A stretch of DNA of 64,000 nucleotides from Streptomyces fragilis (lineage in GTDB: Bacteria > Actinomycetota > Actinomycetes > Streptomycetales > Streptomycetaceae), in contig NZ_BEVZ01000006.1 of the NCBI RefSeq assembly GCF_003112515.1, positions 186,001-250,000 of the forward strand, read 5' to 3'. The notes under the pieces were generated by a model. The model was not told the origin of the DNA, made no database searches, and worked only from the letters and a program-made list of their open reading frames with translations. Made by a program: the position numbers and the translations under genes. Positions 41,581 to 49,375 of this stretch are shown in pieces. The first letter of the stretch is position 1. Every line of letters starts with the position of its first letter.

Positions 41581-42531
41581 CCCCAGCTCATGACGATCTC
41601 CCGCTCGAACGCGTCGTAGCCGGCCCGCCCGAAGGCCTCGGCCATCGGCACGTTGCCCAGGTCGGTGGAGGCCCGGATGCGGGGAACGCCCTGGTCCACG
41701 AGGACCCGGGTACCCTCCGCGAGGATGTCGTCGACGTAGCCCTTGCCGCGGTGTTCGGGCAGCACGGCGATGTAGGCGATGATCGGGTTGTAGCCGTTGT
41801 GGGCGGGGATCACGAAGCCCACCGGTTCCCCGTCGGGCAGTGTGGCGACCCGCCACCACTCCCGCGGGCTGCGGTAGCGGGCCAGTTCGCCGGTGTACTG
41901 GGCCTTCGCCGCCTCCGGGGCGGTCAAGGTGGTCAGGTCGTGCAGGCTGTAGGCGTCCAGGGTGCCGTCGAGCACACGGGCCATCAGGCCGGTCAGCTCG
42001 TCCTCGCCCAGGGGCGTGCGGAAGGCCAGGCGTCCGGTGGGCGGGGGGGACGGGAGCGCCGGAGGGCCGGTCGAGGCGGAGCCGTTCGACGAAGGGACGG
42101 GCCCCGGTGCGCGCGGCGATCGCCATGCGGTCCTCGACCGCCTGGCGGACGGCCGGGGTGTCACGCCAGTCGGGCGGCACGAAGCGGGTGTACTCCGGTG
42201 TGGGGCCTTCGGCGTCCGACACGGCGGAGAGGGACGACAGGGCGGTGCACAGCAGGTGTTCGCCGACGTCGAGGCGGTCCGCCTCGGGCAGTGCGTCGTC
42301 GACGTCGAGGACGTCGAGCAGCAGGGGCCGGTCGGCGCCGGGGCGGCTCCACCAGGCGAGCCGGGCGAGCAGCCGGTCCCCCTGCTGGGCGACCCACATC
42401 CACTCGGGGCGTCGCCGCCCCTCGTCGAGGTCGGAGTCGAGTTCCGCGTCGAGGGCGTAGGACAGGCGGCGGAAGAGGTCGAGTTCCGCGCGCCCGGTGA
42501 GGGGACGCACGGTGAGGGCTTCTGTGCTCAC
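41577..42531 (-). pseudogene. GNAT acetyltransferase disrupted by a frameshift
   Basis: The two parts of one double-GNAT-sized protein lie in different minus-strand frames. From GTG 42531 the frame encodes MSTEALTVRPLTGRAELDLF through GARPFVERLRLDRPSGAP; the second frame supplies TGRLAFRTPLGEDELTGL through IPAHNGYNPIIAYIAVLP and RASTDLGNVPMAEAFGRAGY to the stop at 41577. The switch falls in a run of seven C (seven G on the plus strand, 42042-42048). A one-base change there would restore about 317 residues. The second half holds the acetyl-CoA site (VLPEHRGKGYVDDIL). It may be a sequencing slip, a recent mutation or phase variation. GGAAAG precedes the start. Confidence 0.8.
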
Positions 42532-42576
42532 GGTCGAGGCTTTCCGGTGAGAGCGCTCGGCCGTCCGGGAACGGGG

Positions 42577-42636
42577 TCAGGCCGAGTGCCCGGCCCCGGG
42601 GAGGACGAACGCGGATGCGGTACGGGGCGTGGACAT
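42577..42636 (-). CDS. Possible 19-residue leader peptide upstream of the acetyltransferase
   Basis: ATG at 42636 opens MSTPRTASAFVLPGAGHSA and stops at 42577. It has a strong GAGGAGGGG site upstream and lies 45 bases before the acetyltransferase start. A short leader peptide is plausible, but chance cannot be excluded at this length. Confidence 0.35.
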   Translation of the reverse strand: MSTPRTASAFVLPGAGHSA

Positions 42637-42783
42637 GACTTACCCCTCCTCTTCGGTCGGCGGTCGTGGGAGCGGCCCGGCGTTCACCGGCCGCACGGCT
42701 CGGGACTGTCTATCAGCGGTCGCGCCGGGCCTGCCATCGGTTTTCGATCTCTGCCGCCGTCCGCCCACCGCCCTGCCCACGTC

Positions 42784-42826
42784 TTGCCAGGCCGGTCCGC
42801 GACCCCATAAGTTACTGACTGGTAGG
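42784..42826 (+). promoter_or_regulatory. Crotonase promoter with possible TetR-type operator
   Basis: TTGCCA (42784-42789) and TAAGTT (42808-42813) are 18 bases apart. Overlapping the -10 is TTACTGACTGGTAGG, a partial inverted repeat (TTAC and GTAG arms) like operators of fatty-acid-responsive TetR regulators. Confidence 0.4.
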
Positions 42827-42866
42827 TTGGTGTCACCGCCTCGACCCGCGTGCAAAGGAGCAGCCC

Positions 42867-43538
42867 ATGCCCACTCTCGACCGTCAGGGCGACGTCTTCG
42901 TCCTCGATCTCGGAGACGGCGAGAACCGCTTCCACCCGGACTGGATCGCCTCGGTCGGCAGCGCCCTGGACGAGGTGGAGAAGGCGGAGGGCCCCAAGGC
43001 CCTGGTCACCGCCGCGACCGGGAAGTTCTGGTCCAACGGCCTGGACCTGGACTGGCTTCTCGCCCACGCCGAGGAGCACCGGAACTACGTCGTGTCGGTG
43101 CACGCGCTGTTCGCGCGGGTGCTGTCCCTCCCACTGGTCACCGTGGCGGCGCTGCAGGGTCACACCTTCGCCGCCGGGGCCATGCTCTCGCTGGCGCACG
43201 ACTTCCGGGTGATGCGCGCGGACCGCGGCTTCTGGTGCCTGCCCGAGGCGGACATCCACATTCCGTTCACCCCGGGCATGTCGGCCCTCATCCAGTCCCG
43301 GCTCACGCCGCAGACCGCCCACGAGGCGATGGTCACGGCACGCCGCTTCGGGGGCGAGGAGGCACTGGCCGCCGGCGTCGTGGACCGGGCCGTCCCGGAG
43401 GACGCGGTGCGCGCGACGGCCGTCGAACTGGCGGGGGCGCTGGCCGGAAAGGCGAGCGGGACGCTCGGCACGATCAAGTCCCGGATGTACGGCCCTGCCC
43501 TGGAACTGCTCCGGGACACCACCGACCCGATGGGCTGA
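42867..43538 (+). CDS. Enoyl-CoA hydratase/isomerase (crotonase) family protein
   Basis: 223 residues, short like the delta3,delta2-enoyl-CoA isomerase branch. KFWSNGLDLDWLLAH gives the first oxyanion loop and LQGHTFAAGAMLSLAHDFRVM the second. WCLPEADIHIPFTPGM carries a likely catalytic Glu, as in peroxisomal-type isomerases. It may shift double bonds during unsaturated fatty acid oxidation; hydratase activity is less likely from the single Glu. AAAGGAG lies 6 bases before the ATG. The upstream promoter-operator region suggests lipid-responsive control. Confidence 0.85.
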   Translation: MPTLDRQGDVFVLDLGDGENRFHPDWIASVGSALDEVEKAEGPKALVTAATGKFWSNGLDLDWLLAHAEEHRNYVVSVHALFARVLSLPLVTVAALQGHTFAAGAMLSLAHDFRVMRADRGFWCLPEADIHIPFTPGMSALIQSRLTPQTAHEAMVTARRFGGEEALAAGVVDRAVPEDAVRATAVELAGALAGKASGTLGTIKSRMYGPALELLRDTTDPMG

Positions 43539-43560
43539 TCCCGATCTCCCCCTGCGCACC

Positions 43561-43600
43561 ACCGCCCCCTGTCCGGCCCCGCGACCGGACAGGGGGCGGT
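43561..43600. terminator. Bidirectional terminator between crotonase and MFS genes
   Basis: ACCGCCCCCTGTCCGG (43561-43576) pairs perfectly with CCGGACAGGGGGCGGT (43585-43600), an eight-base loop between, in the convergent space. Confidence 0.8.
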
Positions 43601-43681
43601 GTCACGTCCACGGCGTCGCGTCCGCGGTGCCACCTTCGCGGCGTCACGTACGCGGTGACACCTCCGCGGCGTCACGTCCGA
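43598..43681. repeat. Six 14-bp tandem repeats downstream of the MFS gene
   Basis: Units alternate GGTG- and GGCG-types: GGTGTCACGTCCAC, GGCGTCGCGTCCGC, GGTGCCACCTTCGC, GGCGTCACGTACGC, GGTGACACCTCCGC and GGCGTCACGTCCGA, in exact 14-base phase, giving a 28-base super-repeat. Confidence 0.8.
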
Positions 43682-43704
43682 CGGCAGGCCGCAGGGTGCG
43701 CGCG

Positions 43705-44922
43705 TCAGGACACCCGCTGGGGCGTCGTCCGCTCCAAGGCGCGCACGTCCCGCAGCCCGAGGGCCGCCAGTGACGAACCGGAGACCACCGCGGCGACCAC
43801 CAGCAGCCACGTGTCGACCCCCGCCGCCGCGGCGAGCGGGCCGGTCAGGGCGAGGCCGAGGGGCCTGGCCACGAACGAGCCGACCGAGTCGAAGGCGTAC
43901 ACCCGGGCCAGCTTGTCCTCCGGCACCTGGCTCTGGATGCTCTGGTCCCAGTAGACGCTGAACATCTGCAGGCCGATGCCGTGCACGAACGCTCCCAGCA
44001 TGACCGGCCACAGCGTGTCCGACAGCGCCATGGCGAGCGGGAAGACGCCGGCCAGCGCGAGCAGCGCGACCCCGGTCGCCAGCGGCTTGCGCGGTTCGAC
44101 CCGCAGGGCGAGCAGTCCGCCGGCCACGAAACCGGCCATCAGGGCGGCGAGCGCGAAGCCCCAGGCGCTGCGCCCCATCCCCTCGCCCACCACGACCGGG
44201 CCCAGCACCGCCTGGGCCCCGCCGTAGAACAGGTGGTAGAGCAGGGCCTGCAGCACCAGCAGCCACAGCCAGGTGTGCCGGACGACCTCGCGGAACCCCT
44301 CGCCGAGGTCCGCGAGCGGCGACGTCGTGCGGGGCGCGCGGGCGTTGGAGGCGCGCAGGCGGCCGAACGCCACGGCGGCCACGACGAAGGTGGCGGCGTC
44401 CACCATGATGGCCCACCCCGGGCCCACCACGGCGACCAGCAGACCGGCGACCGCGTAGCCGAGGGTGCGGAAGAGGCTGTCCAGCAGCGAGCGCGTGGCC
44501 ACCGCGTCCGCGAGGTCGGCGTCCGGGACGACCACCCGGGTCATCGCCTTGGAGGACGGCCGGCTCAGCGCCGTGACCACTCCGGCGGCACCGCCGAGCA
44601 GGGCGAGCAGCCATATCGTGGCCGCGTCCAGCAGCACCACCGCGGCGAGGAGCCCCACCACCACGGCGCTGGCGACGGACCCGCCCTGCATCATCAGCTT
44701 GCGTGAGAAGCGGTCGCCGAGAACCCCTCCGGCGAGCATGGTGACGATCTGGCAGATCGCGAGAACGGCTTCCACCAGGCCCAGGTCGGTGATCGAACCG
44801 CCCAGGTCGAGCACGGCGAAGGCGAGTGCCACCGGGGTGACGGCGTTGCCGAGGGCGCTCACCGAGACGCCGGTCACCAGGAGGCGGAAATCTCGGTGCC
44901 GAAGGACTTGTCTGCTTTTCAC
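43705..44922 (-). CDS. MFS efflux transporter (enterobactin-exporter-like)
   Basis: 405 residues, about 12 hydrophobic segments. The opening RHRDFRLLVTGVSVSALGNAV, the GGVLGDRFSRKLMM loop and ALSRPSSKAMTRVVVP are typical of the MFS_3 group that includes siderophore and drug exporters. The GTG at 44922 has no Shine-Dalgarno sequence but sits 6 bases behind a -10 box, so the mRNA should be leaderless. It lies downstream of a PadR-type gene on the same strand; PadR regulators often control an adjacent efflux pump. That PadR gene is truncated, so control may be lost. Confidence 0.87.
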   Translation of the reverse strand: MKSRQVLRHRDFRLLVTGVSVSALGNAVTPVALAFAVLDLGGSITDLGLVEAVLAICQIVTMLAGGVLGDRFSRKLMMQGGSVASAVVVGLLAAVVLLDAATIWLLALLGGAAGVVTALSRPSSKAMTRVVVPDADLADAVATRSLLDSLFRTLGYAVAGLLVAVVGPGWAIMVDAATFVVAAVAFGRLRASNARAPRTTSPLADLGEGFREVVRHTWLWLLVLQALLYHLFYGGAQAVLGPVVVGEGMGRSAWGFALAALMAGFVAGGLLALRVEPRKPLATGVALLALAGVFPLAMALSDTLWPVMLGAFVHGIGLQMFSVYWDQSIQSQVPEDKLARVYAFDSVGSFVARPLGLALTGPLAAAAGVDTWLLVVAAVVSGSSLAALGLRDVRALERTTPQRVS

Positions 44923-44928
44923 GCCGGG

Positions 44929-44958
44929 ACGCTATGTGGCCCGCTGACACCTGGTCAA
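44929..44958 (-). promoter_or_regulatory. Leaderless MFS promoter with TGAC-N5-GTCA palindrome
   Basis: On the minus strand TTGACC (44958-44953), an 18-base spacer and TAGCGT (44934-44929) precede the GTG by 6 bases. Inside the spacer and overlapping the -35, TGACACCTGGTCA (44945-44957) is an inverted repeat suited to a dimeric repressor such as PadR. Confidence 0.55.
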
Positions 44959-44978
44959 TGAGCTATCGCGCCAACCGG

Positions 44979-45437
44979 TCAGCCCTTCGGCGCCGCCTTC
45001 CCCTCCGCCTCGAGCGCGGCGAGGGTCTCCCTCAGCCACGCGATCTCGGCCCGGCCGGTGGCCCTGGCCACGGTGAGGACGCCACGCCGGAACGGGTCGT
45101 CCAGTTCCTCGGCCAGCAGCGGGCGGTCGCCGTCGAGGAAGAAGCTGGACGGTTCCTCGAGGAAGGCCAGCCGGCGCCGCAGGACGGCGGACTGCGCGGC
45201 CGGGTCCCGCAGGTGGCGGAGGAAGGCGAGCAGCGTGAACCAGCGGTTCTCGTCGGTGACGTCAAGCCGCTCCGGATCGGCGAGACGGCGCTCGAGCTCC
45301 CGGGCGCCGGCGGCGGTGAGCGTCAGCACGTGCCGGGGGGCGGCCGCGGCGCCCGGCTCGGTGGTCCGGGCGAGCAGCCCCGCCTTCTCCAGGCGCTTGA
45401 TGGCCGGATAGAGGGTGCCCTCGCCGACGGGACGCAC
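44979..45437 (-). pseudogene. PadR-family regulator lacking its first helix
   Basis: 152 residues from GTG 45437, but the homology goes further upstream: PLHGYGLRKRLTALIGHVRP extends to about 45488, after which similarity ends. PadR proteins normally start about 12 residues before that PLHGY. No start codon exists in frame there, so the first winged-helix helix is missing or translation starts inside the domain at 45437. The remaining part has GEGTLYPAIKRLEKAGLL (recognition helix region) and a full C-terminal helical domain (WLRETLAALEAEG). The start is lost at the same point where the divergent hydrolase gene is cut, near 45490-45508. Confidence 0.72.
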
Positions 45438-45501
45438 GTGCCCGATCAGGGCGGTCAGCCGCTTGCGCAGTCCGTACCCGTGCAGCGGGGCGTCGGCCGG
45501 G

Positions 45502-46101
45502 CGGCGCAGCCTCTTCGTCGACCTGCCGGGCCACGGGATCAGCGACCGGCCGGCGGACTTCCGCTACACCCTGGAGGACCACGCCGACGCCCTCGCGGCC
45601 GCGCTCGACGCCGCGGGCGTCCGCGGGGCGGAGGTCGTCGGGCACAGCATGGGCGGTGCGGTGGCGATCGTGCTGGCCGGCCGCAGGCCCGACCTGGTGT
45701 CCCGGCTGGTCCTCACCGAGGCGAACCTGGACCCGGACCCGCCGGCGACGGCGGGGAGCAGCCGGATCGCGTCGTACACGGAGGAGGAGTTCCTGGCCGG
45801 GGGATGTGCGCGGACCCTGGAGCGGGTGGGCCCCCTGTGGGCCGCCACCATGCGCCTGGCGGACCCGCGGGCACTGCACCGGTCCGCGGTCGGCCTGGTC
45901 CGCGGGTCGCGCCCCACGATGCGCCGCGTCCTCGAGCGGCTCACCGTGGACCGGGTGTACCTGCAGGGCGCGCTCAGCGGCGAACTGCAGGGCCGGGCGG
46001 ACCTGGAGGCGGCGGGGGTGCGGGTGATCACCGTGCCGGGCGCCGGACACAACGTCATGTTCGACGCGCCGGAGGCCTTCGCGGCGGCCGTCGCCGGGTG
46101 A
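45502..46101 (+). pseudogene. Alpha/beta hydrolase lacking its N-terminus
   Basis: The reading frame enters the fold at RRSLFVDLPGHGISDRP, the strand before the nucleophile region. The first 35-45 residues, with the oxyanion HG motif, are gone. The rest is intact: GHSMGGAVAI with the nucleophile Ser, and a C-terminal GAGHNVMFDAP with the catalytic His. The frame can be extended upstream to a GTG at 45415, but those residues are antisense to the PadR gene and not homologous. It is therefore probably inactive. It ends 38 bases before another alpha/beta hydrolase gene on the opposite strand. Confidence 0.75.
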
Positions 46102-46139
46102 CGGCACCCGGCTCTCCCGGCGGGGCGGAGGGACGCCCG

Positions 46140-47045
46140 TCAGGCCAGGGCGCGGCGGATCGCGTCCGCGGGGACCTCGTGCCCGGCTCCCTCCACCACG
46201 TCCAGCCGGCAGCCGGCGAGACGCCCCGCGACCTCGCGCACGTCGTCCAGCAGGTCGTCCCGCGCCCCGACGACCAGGTGGGCCCGCTCGGGCAGGCGCG
46301 GGGACCCCGGCAGCTCCTCCACGGAGATCGCCGGGGCCACCGCGACGACGCCGGCCACCTCCCTGGGCCCCCTGGACAGCGCCCACTGCAGCGCGACCCG
46401 CCCGCCGGCCGAGAACCCCGCGACCGTCAGCGGCAGGCCCGCCACCTCACCGGCGTGCGCGGCCACCGCGGCGTCGACCTCCTCGAGCGCCCACGGGGTG
46501 CGCGGCCAGGTCCGGTAGCGGGGCGAGGTGCGCCAGGAGGACCGCACCGCGAGCACCGCGAACCCCACCTCCAGGGCGGGCCGCCACGCCCTGAGCGCGT
46601 CCTGTTCCGACTCCTCCGCCCCGTGCAGGGCGAGGAGCAGACCGCGCGCCGGGAGCGCGTCCGGGCGCACCAGGACGTCGTGGTCACGGGTCATCCGCAG
46701 GGCCTCGCGCCAGCGCCCGGCCGACTCCTCGCGCAGCGCGGCGAAGGCGGGCAGCCGGCGGACCTCCGCGAAGTCCTCCTCGCCGTCCAGCACCGCCGGG
46801 TCCCACCAGCCGCCCGCCGTGAGGGCCTCCCGCAGCGTCTCCAGCGCCTCGCCGGGACGCCCCGCCGCGCCCTGCAGGCAGGCGAGCAGGTAGGCCAGCT
46901 CGGCCCGCCACGGCAGGGTCGGTGGCGGCGGGGTGCGAAGGAGGCGGATGCCGTCCTCCAGCCGCCCCTCCTCGTAACAGCGGAACACCTCGTCGTTGAG
47001 GCGGCGGAAGGCGGTCAGCGCGGCGGGGGGTTCTTCGGCGATCAT
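46140..47045 (-). CDS. Alpha/beta hydrolase with N-terminal TPR-like region
   Basis: 301 residues. About 115 N-terminal residues are helical and TPR-like (LNDEVFRCYEEGRLEDGIRLL, ELAYLLACLQGAAGRPGEALE). The C-terminal part is an alpha/beta hydrolase with GLLLALHGAEES and VAGFSAGGRVALQ (nucleophile Ser) and a final GAGHEVPADAI with His. It likely acts as an esterase or dienelactone-type hydrolase on an unknown substrate; the helical region may bind a partner. The ATG at 47045 has no Shine-Dalgarno site but an excellent leaderless promoter (TTGCTC-17-TACGGT) just upstream. Confidence 0.82.
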   Translation of the reverse strand: MIAEEPPAALTAFRRLNDEVFRCYEEGRLEDGIRLLRTPPPPTLPWRAELAYLLACLQGAAGRPGEALETLREALTAGGWWDPAVLDGEEDFAEVRRLPAFAALREESAGRWREALRMTRDHDVLVRPDALPARGLLLALHGAEESEQDALRAWRPALEVGFAVLAVRSSWRTSPRYRTWPRTPWALEEVDAAVAAHAGEVAGLPLTVAGFSAGGRVALQWALSRGPREVAGVVAVAPAISVEELPGSPRLPERAHLVVGARDDLLDDVREVAGRLAGCRLDVVEGAGHEVPADAIRRALA

Positions 47046-47052
47046 GGCGCGC

Positions 47053-47081
47053 ACCGTAGGGCCGCCTACGGGCTGGAGCAA
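47053..47081 (-). promoter_or_regulatory. Leaderless promoter of the TPR-hydrolase gene
   Basis: On the minus strand TTGCTC (47081-47076), a 17-base spacer and TACGGT (47058-47053) are followed after 7 bases by the ATG. Confidence 0.5.
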
Positions 47082-47237
47082 GCGAATACCCGGTCCGCGG
47101 GCGGACAGGCCGGTCCGCGCGTGCCGGCCCGCGGCCGGACCGGAGCCGGGGTGACGGAACGACGGCACCGGCCGGCGGGTGATCTGCCCTGGGCAGATTC
47201 ACTGGGCCGCGGGCCCGCGCCCTGCTTTGCTCTGCCC

Positions 47238-48233
47238 ATGGAGATTCTGGTTCTGGGCGGTACCGCATGGCTGGGCCGCGAGATCGCACGGCAGGCGCTG
47301 GAGCGCGGGCACCGGGTGACCTGCCTGGCACGCGGGGAGAGCGGCGGGATCGCGCAGGGGGCGCGGCTGGTCGTGGCCGACCGGCGGGAGGCGTCCGCGT
47401 ACGAGGCGCTGCCCGCGCGGGAGTGGGACGCGGTGTTCGACGTGTCCTGGCAACCGGCCTTCGTGCGCGGCGCGTTGACGGCGCTGGGGGAACGTGCCCG
47501 CTACTGGTCGTACGTCTCCACGGGCAACGTGTACGCCTCGCACGCGGCGCTGGACGCGGACGAGTCGGCCGAGTTGCTGGCTCCCACCGAACGTGACGAG
47601 GTGGACCGGGAGTTGTACGGCGAGGCGAAGGTGGCGTGCGAGGCGGCGTGCCGGAAGGCGGTCGGCGACCGGCTGCTGGTGGCGCGTGCGGGCCTGATCG
47701 GCGGGCCGGGCGACGCCAGCGACCGGGCCGGCTACTGGGTGGCGCGTGCCGCGCGGGCTCCGCGGGAGCCGATGCTGGTGCCCGACGTCCCCGACGCCCC
47801 CGTGCAGGTGGTGGACGTGCGGGACCTGGCGCTGTGGCTGGTGGAGTCCGCGGAGAAGGGGGTGACCGGGGTGTACGACGCGGTCGGCCCGCGGATCTCC
47901 TTCACCGAGTGGATCGAGGCGGCGCGCACCGCGGGCGGTCACACGGGCCCGGTGGTGGGCGCGCCCTCCGACTGGCTGGTGGAGCAGGGGGTCGCCGAGT
48001 GGGCGGGCGAGGAGTCGCTGCCGCTGTGGCTGGTCGAGGAGGGCTGGGAGGGCTGGCTGGCGCGGTCCGGGACGGCGGCCCGCTCGGCCGGGCTGCGGCA
48101 CCGCCCGTACGTGGAGATGCTCGCCGACACCCTCGTCACCGAACGGGAGGCGGGCCTGGACCGGCCCCGGCGGGCCGGGCTGAGCCGGGCCCGCGAGCGG
48201 GAGCTCCTGGCGGCGCTGGAGGAGCGGGGCTGA
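47238..48233 (+). CDS. NAD-dependent epimerase/dehydratase family protein
   Basis: 331 residues. LVLGGTAWLGREIARQALERGH is an extended-SDR Rossmann start; VFDVSWQPAFVRGAL and YWSYVSTGNVYA follow, with YGEAKVACE providing the YxxxK active site. The family is the plant CSP41/CYP-reductase-like atypical SDR group found in actinobacteria; substrate unknown. The ATG at 47238 has no obvious Shine-Dalgarno sequence. Three 15-bp tandem repeats lie about 95 bases after the stop, in the convergent space before the transketolase genes. Confidence 0.82.
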   Translation: MEILVLGGTAWLGREIARQALERGHRVTCLARGESGGIAQGARLVVADRREASAYEALPAREWDAVFDVSWQPAFVRGALTALGERARYWSYVSTGNVYASHAALDADESAELLAPTERDEVDRELYGEAKVACEAACRKAVGDRLLVARAGLIGGPGDASDRAGYWVARAARAPREPMLVPDVPDAPVQVVDVRDLALWLVESAEKGVTGVYDAVGPRISFTEWIEAARTAGGHTGPVVGAPSDWLVEQGVAEWAGEESLPLWLVEEGWEGWLARSGTAARSAGLRHRPYVEMLADTLVTEREAGLDRPRRAGLSRARERELLAALEERG

Positions 48234-48326
48234 CGGTCCGGCGCGCCGGCACCGCCGCCGGGACCTCCTCCGGCGGGACGGCGGGCTCCGCGCCCCGGGG
48301 CGGGGCGAGCGTGCACAGGGCGCCGC

Positions 48327-48371
48327 CCCGGTGAGGGCCGGCCCGGTGAAGGCTGGCCCGGTGAGGGCCGG
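48327..48371. repeat. Three 15-bp tandem repeats
   Basis: CCCGGTGAGGGCCGG (48327-48341), CCCGGTGAAGGCTGG (48342-48356) and CCCGGTGAGGGCCGG (48357-48371) are in exact phase, between the epimerase stop and the convergent transketolase subunit gene. Confidence 0.75.
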
Positions 48372-48411
48372 TCGTACGGCGACGTCCGGGTCGGTCCGGC
48401 CGCCCTCGCCC

Positions 48412-49347
48412 TCACCGCGCCGTACGGCCGCCCGCCGGACGCGGGCGCCCCGCGTCCAGGAACCGGACGATCCGCTCCCGCAGTCCGGCCGGGTCCAGGC
48501 CGTGGGCGGCGAGGTGTTCGGGCATGGTGCCGTAGCGGCGCAGCTCCCGGCGGCCGACGCCGAGGCCGAGGAGGCGGTGCGGGACGTCGGCCAGGGCCTC
48601 CGCCGCGGCGGGGGTGGAGGTGCCGGCGAGGTACGGCTCGACCAGGACGACGTCGGCGCCGGCCGACTCGGTGGCCGCCCGCAGGCTCCGGGCGTCGAAC
48701 GGCCGCACGGTGGTGGCGTACAGGACGGTGAGGTCCAGGTCCGCGGTGGCCTCGAGCACGGGGGTGAGCATGGGTCCCACGGCGACCACCACGCCCCCTC
48801 CGCCGCGGCGCACGGTCAGCGGACGCGAGCCGTCCACGGGGCGGGCGTCGTCGTTGGACTGGACGGAGAGGCGGACGTAGACCTTGTCGTCGCCGGCCCC
48901 GACCGCGTGCCGCAGCAGAGTTTCGGCCTCGTCGGGGTGCCCGGGCACGTGCACCGTCCAGCCGTCGAGGGTGTCGAGCAGCGCCACGTCGCCGGGCGAC
49001 ATGTGGGTGAAGCCGCCGGCCGGCCAGTCGTAGGAGCCGAGGGCGCTCACCAGGACCGCGCCGGCGTCCTGGTGGCCGAGGTCCAGCTTGACCTGCTCGA
49101 AGGGCCGTTCCACCAGGAAGCTGCCGAAGGTGTGCAGGACGGGCCGCATGCCCGTCAGCGCCAGGCCCGCCCCGGCGCCGATCAGCAGCTGTTCGCGGAT
49201 GCCGACGTTGATCACCCGGTCGGGGTGGCGGCGGGCGGCGTCGGTGAAGCCGTCCCGGCCGATCTCGGCGAGGACGACGGCGACCCTGGGGTCCTCGTCG
49301 AGCAGCCGGGCCATGACGGTGGCGAAGCGGTCGCGCATGGTGTCCAT
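48412..49347 (-). CDS. Transketolase C-terminal subunit
   Basis: 311 residues: a pyrimidine-binding domain (GIREQLLIGAGAGLALTGMRPV, where REQ carries the TPP-activating Glu) followed by a transketolase C domain (about 185-305; YLAGTSTPAAAEAL). It lacks the PP domain, which is encoded by the gene directly upstream (49376-50083), so the two chains must form a heterodimeric transketolase as in archaea and some bacteria. GGAGAG lies 5 bases before the ATG. Reaction: transfer of two-carbon ketol units between sugar phosphates, or a related acyloin reaction. Confidence 0.88.
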   Translation of the reverse strand: MDTMRDRFATVMARLLDEDPRVAVVLAEIGRDGFTDAARRHPDRVINVGIREQLLIGAGAGLALTGMRPVLHTFGSFLVERPFEQVKLDLGHQDAGAVLVSALGSYDWPAGGFTHMSPGDVALLDTLDGWTVHVPGHPDEAETLLRHAVGAGDDKVYVRLSVQSNDDARPVDGSRPLTVRRGGGGVVVAVGPMLTPVLEATADLDLTVLYATTVRPFDARSLRAATESAGADVVLVEPYLAGTSTPAAAEALADVPHRLLGLGVGRRELRRYGTMPEHLAAHGLDPAGLRERIVRFLDAGRPRPAGGRTAR

Positions 49348-49375
49348 CGGGCTCTCCGGTTCCTGTCTCTCGGTG

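Larger units (their letters stand above)
42532..42866. other. 335-base interval: small ORF, crotonase promoter
   Basis: Besides a possible 19-residue minus-strand ORF (42577-42636) and the crotonase promoter and operator (42784-42826), I see nothing further here; no RNA gene is recognisable. Confidence 0.5.

Noticed and set aside
45415..45501. Translating the truncated hydrolase from the GTG at 45415
   Set aside because: Those residues are antisense to the PadR coding region and show no hydrolase similarity; the site also lacks a Shine-Dalgarno spacing.
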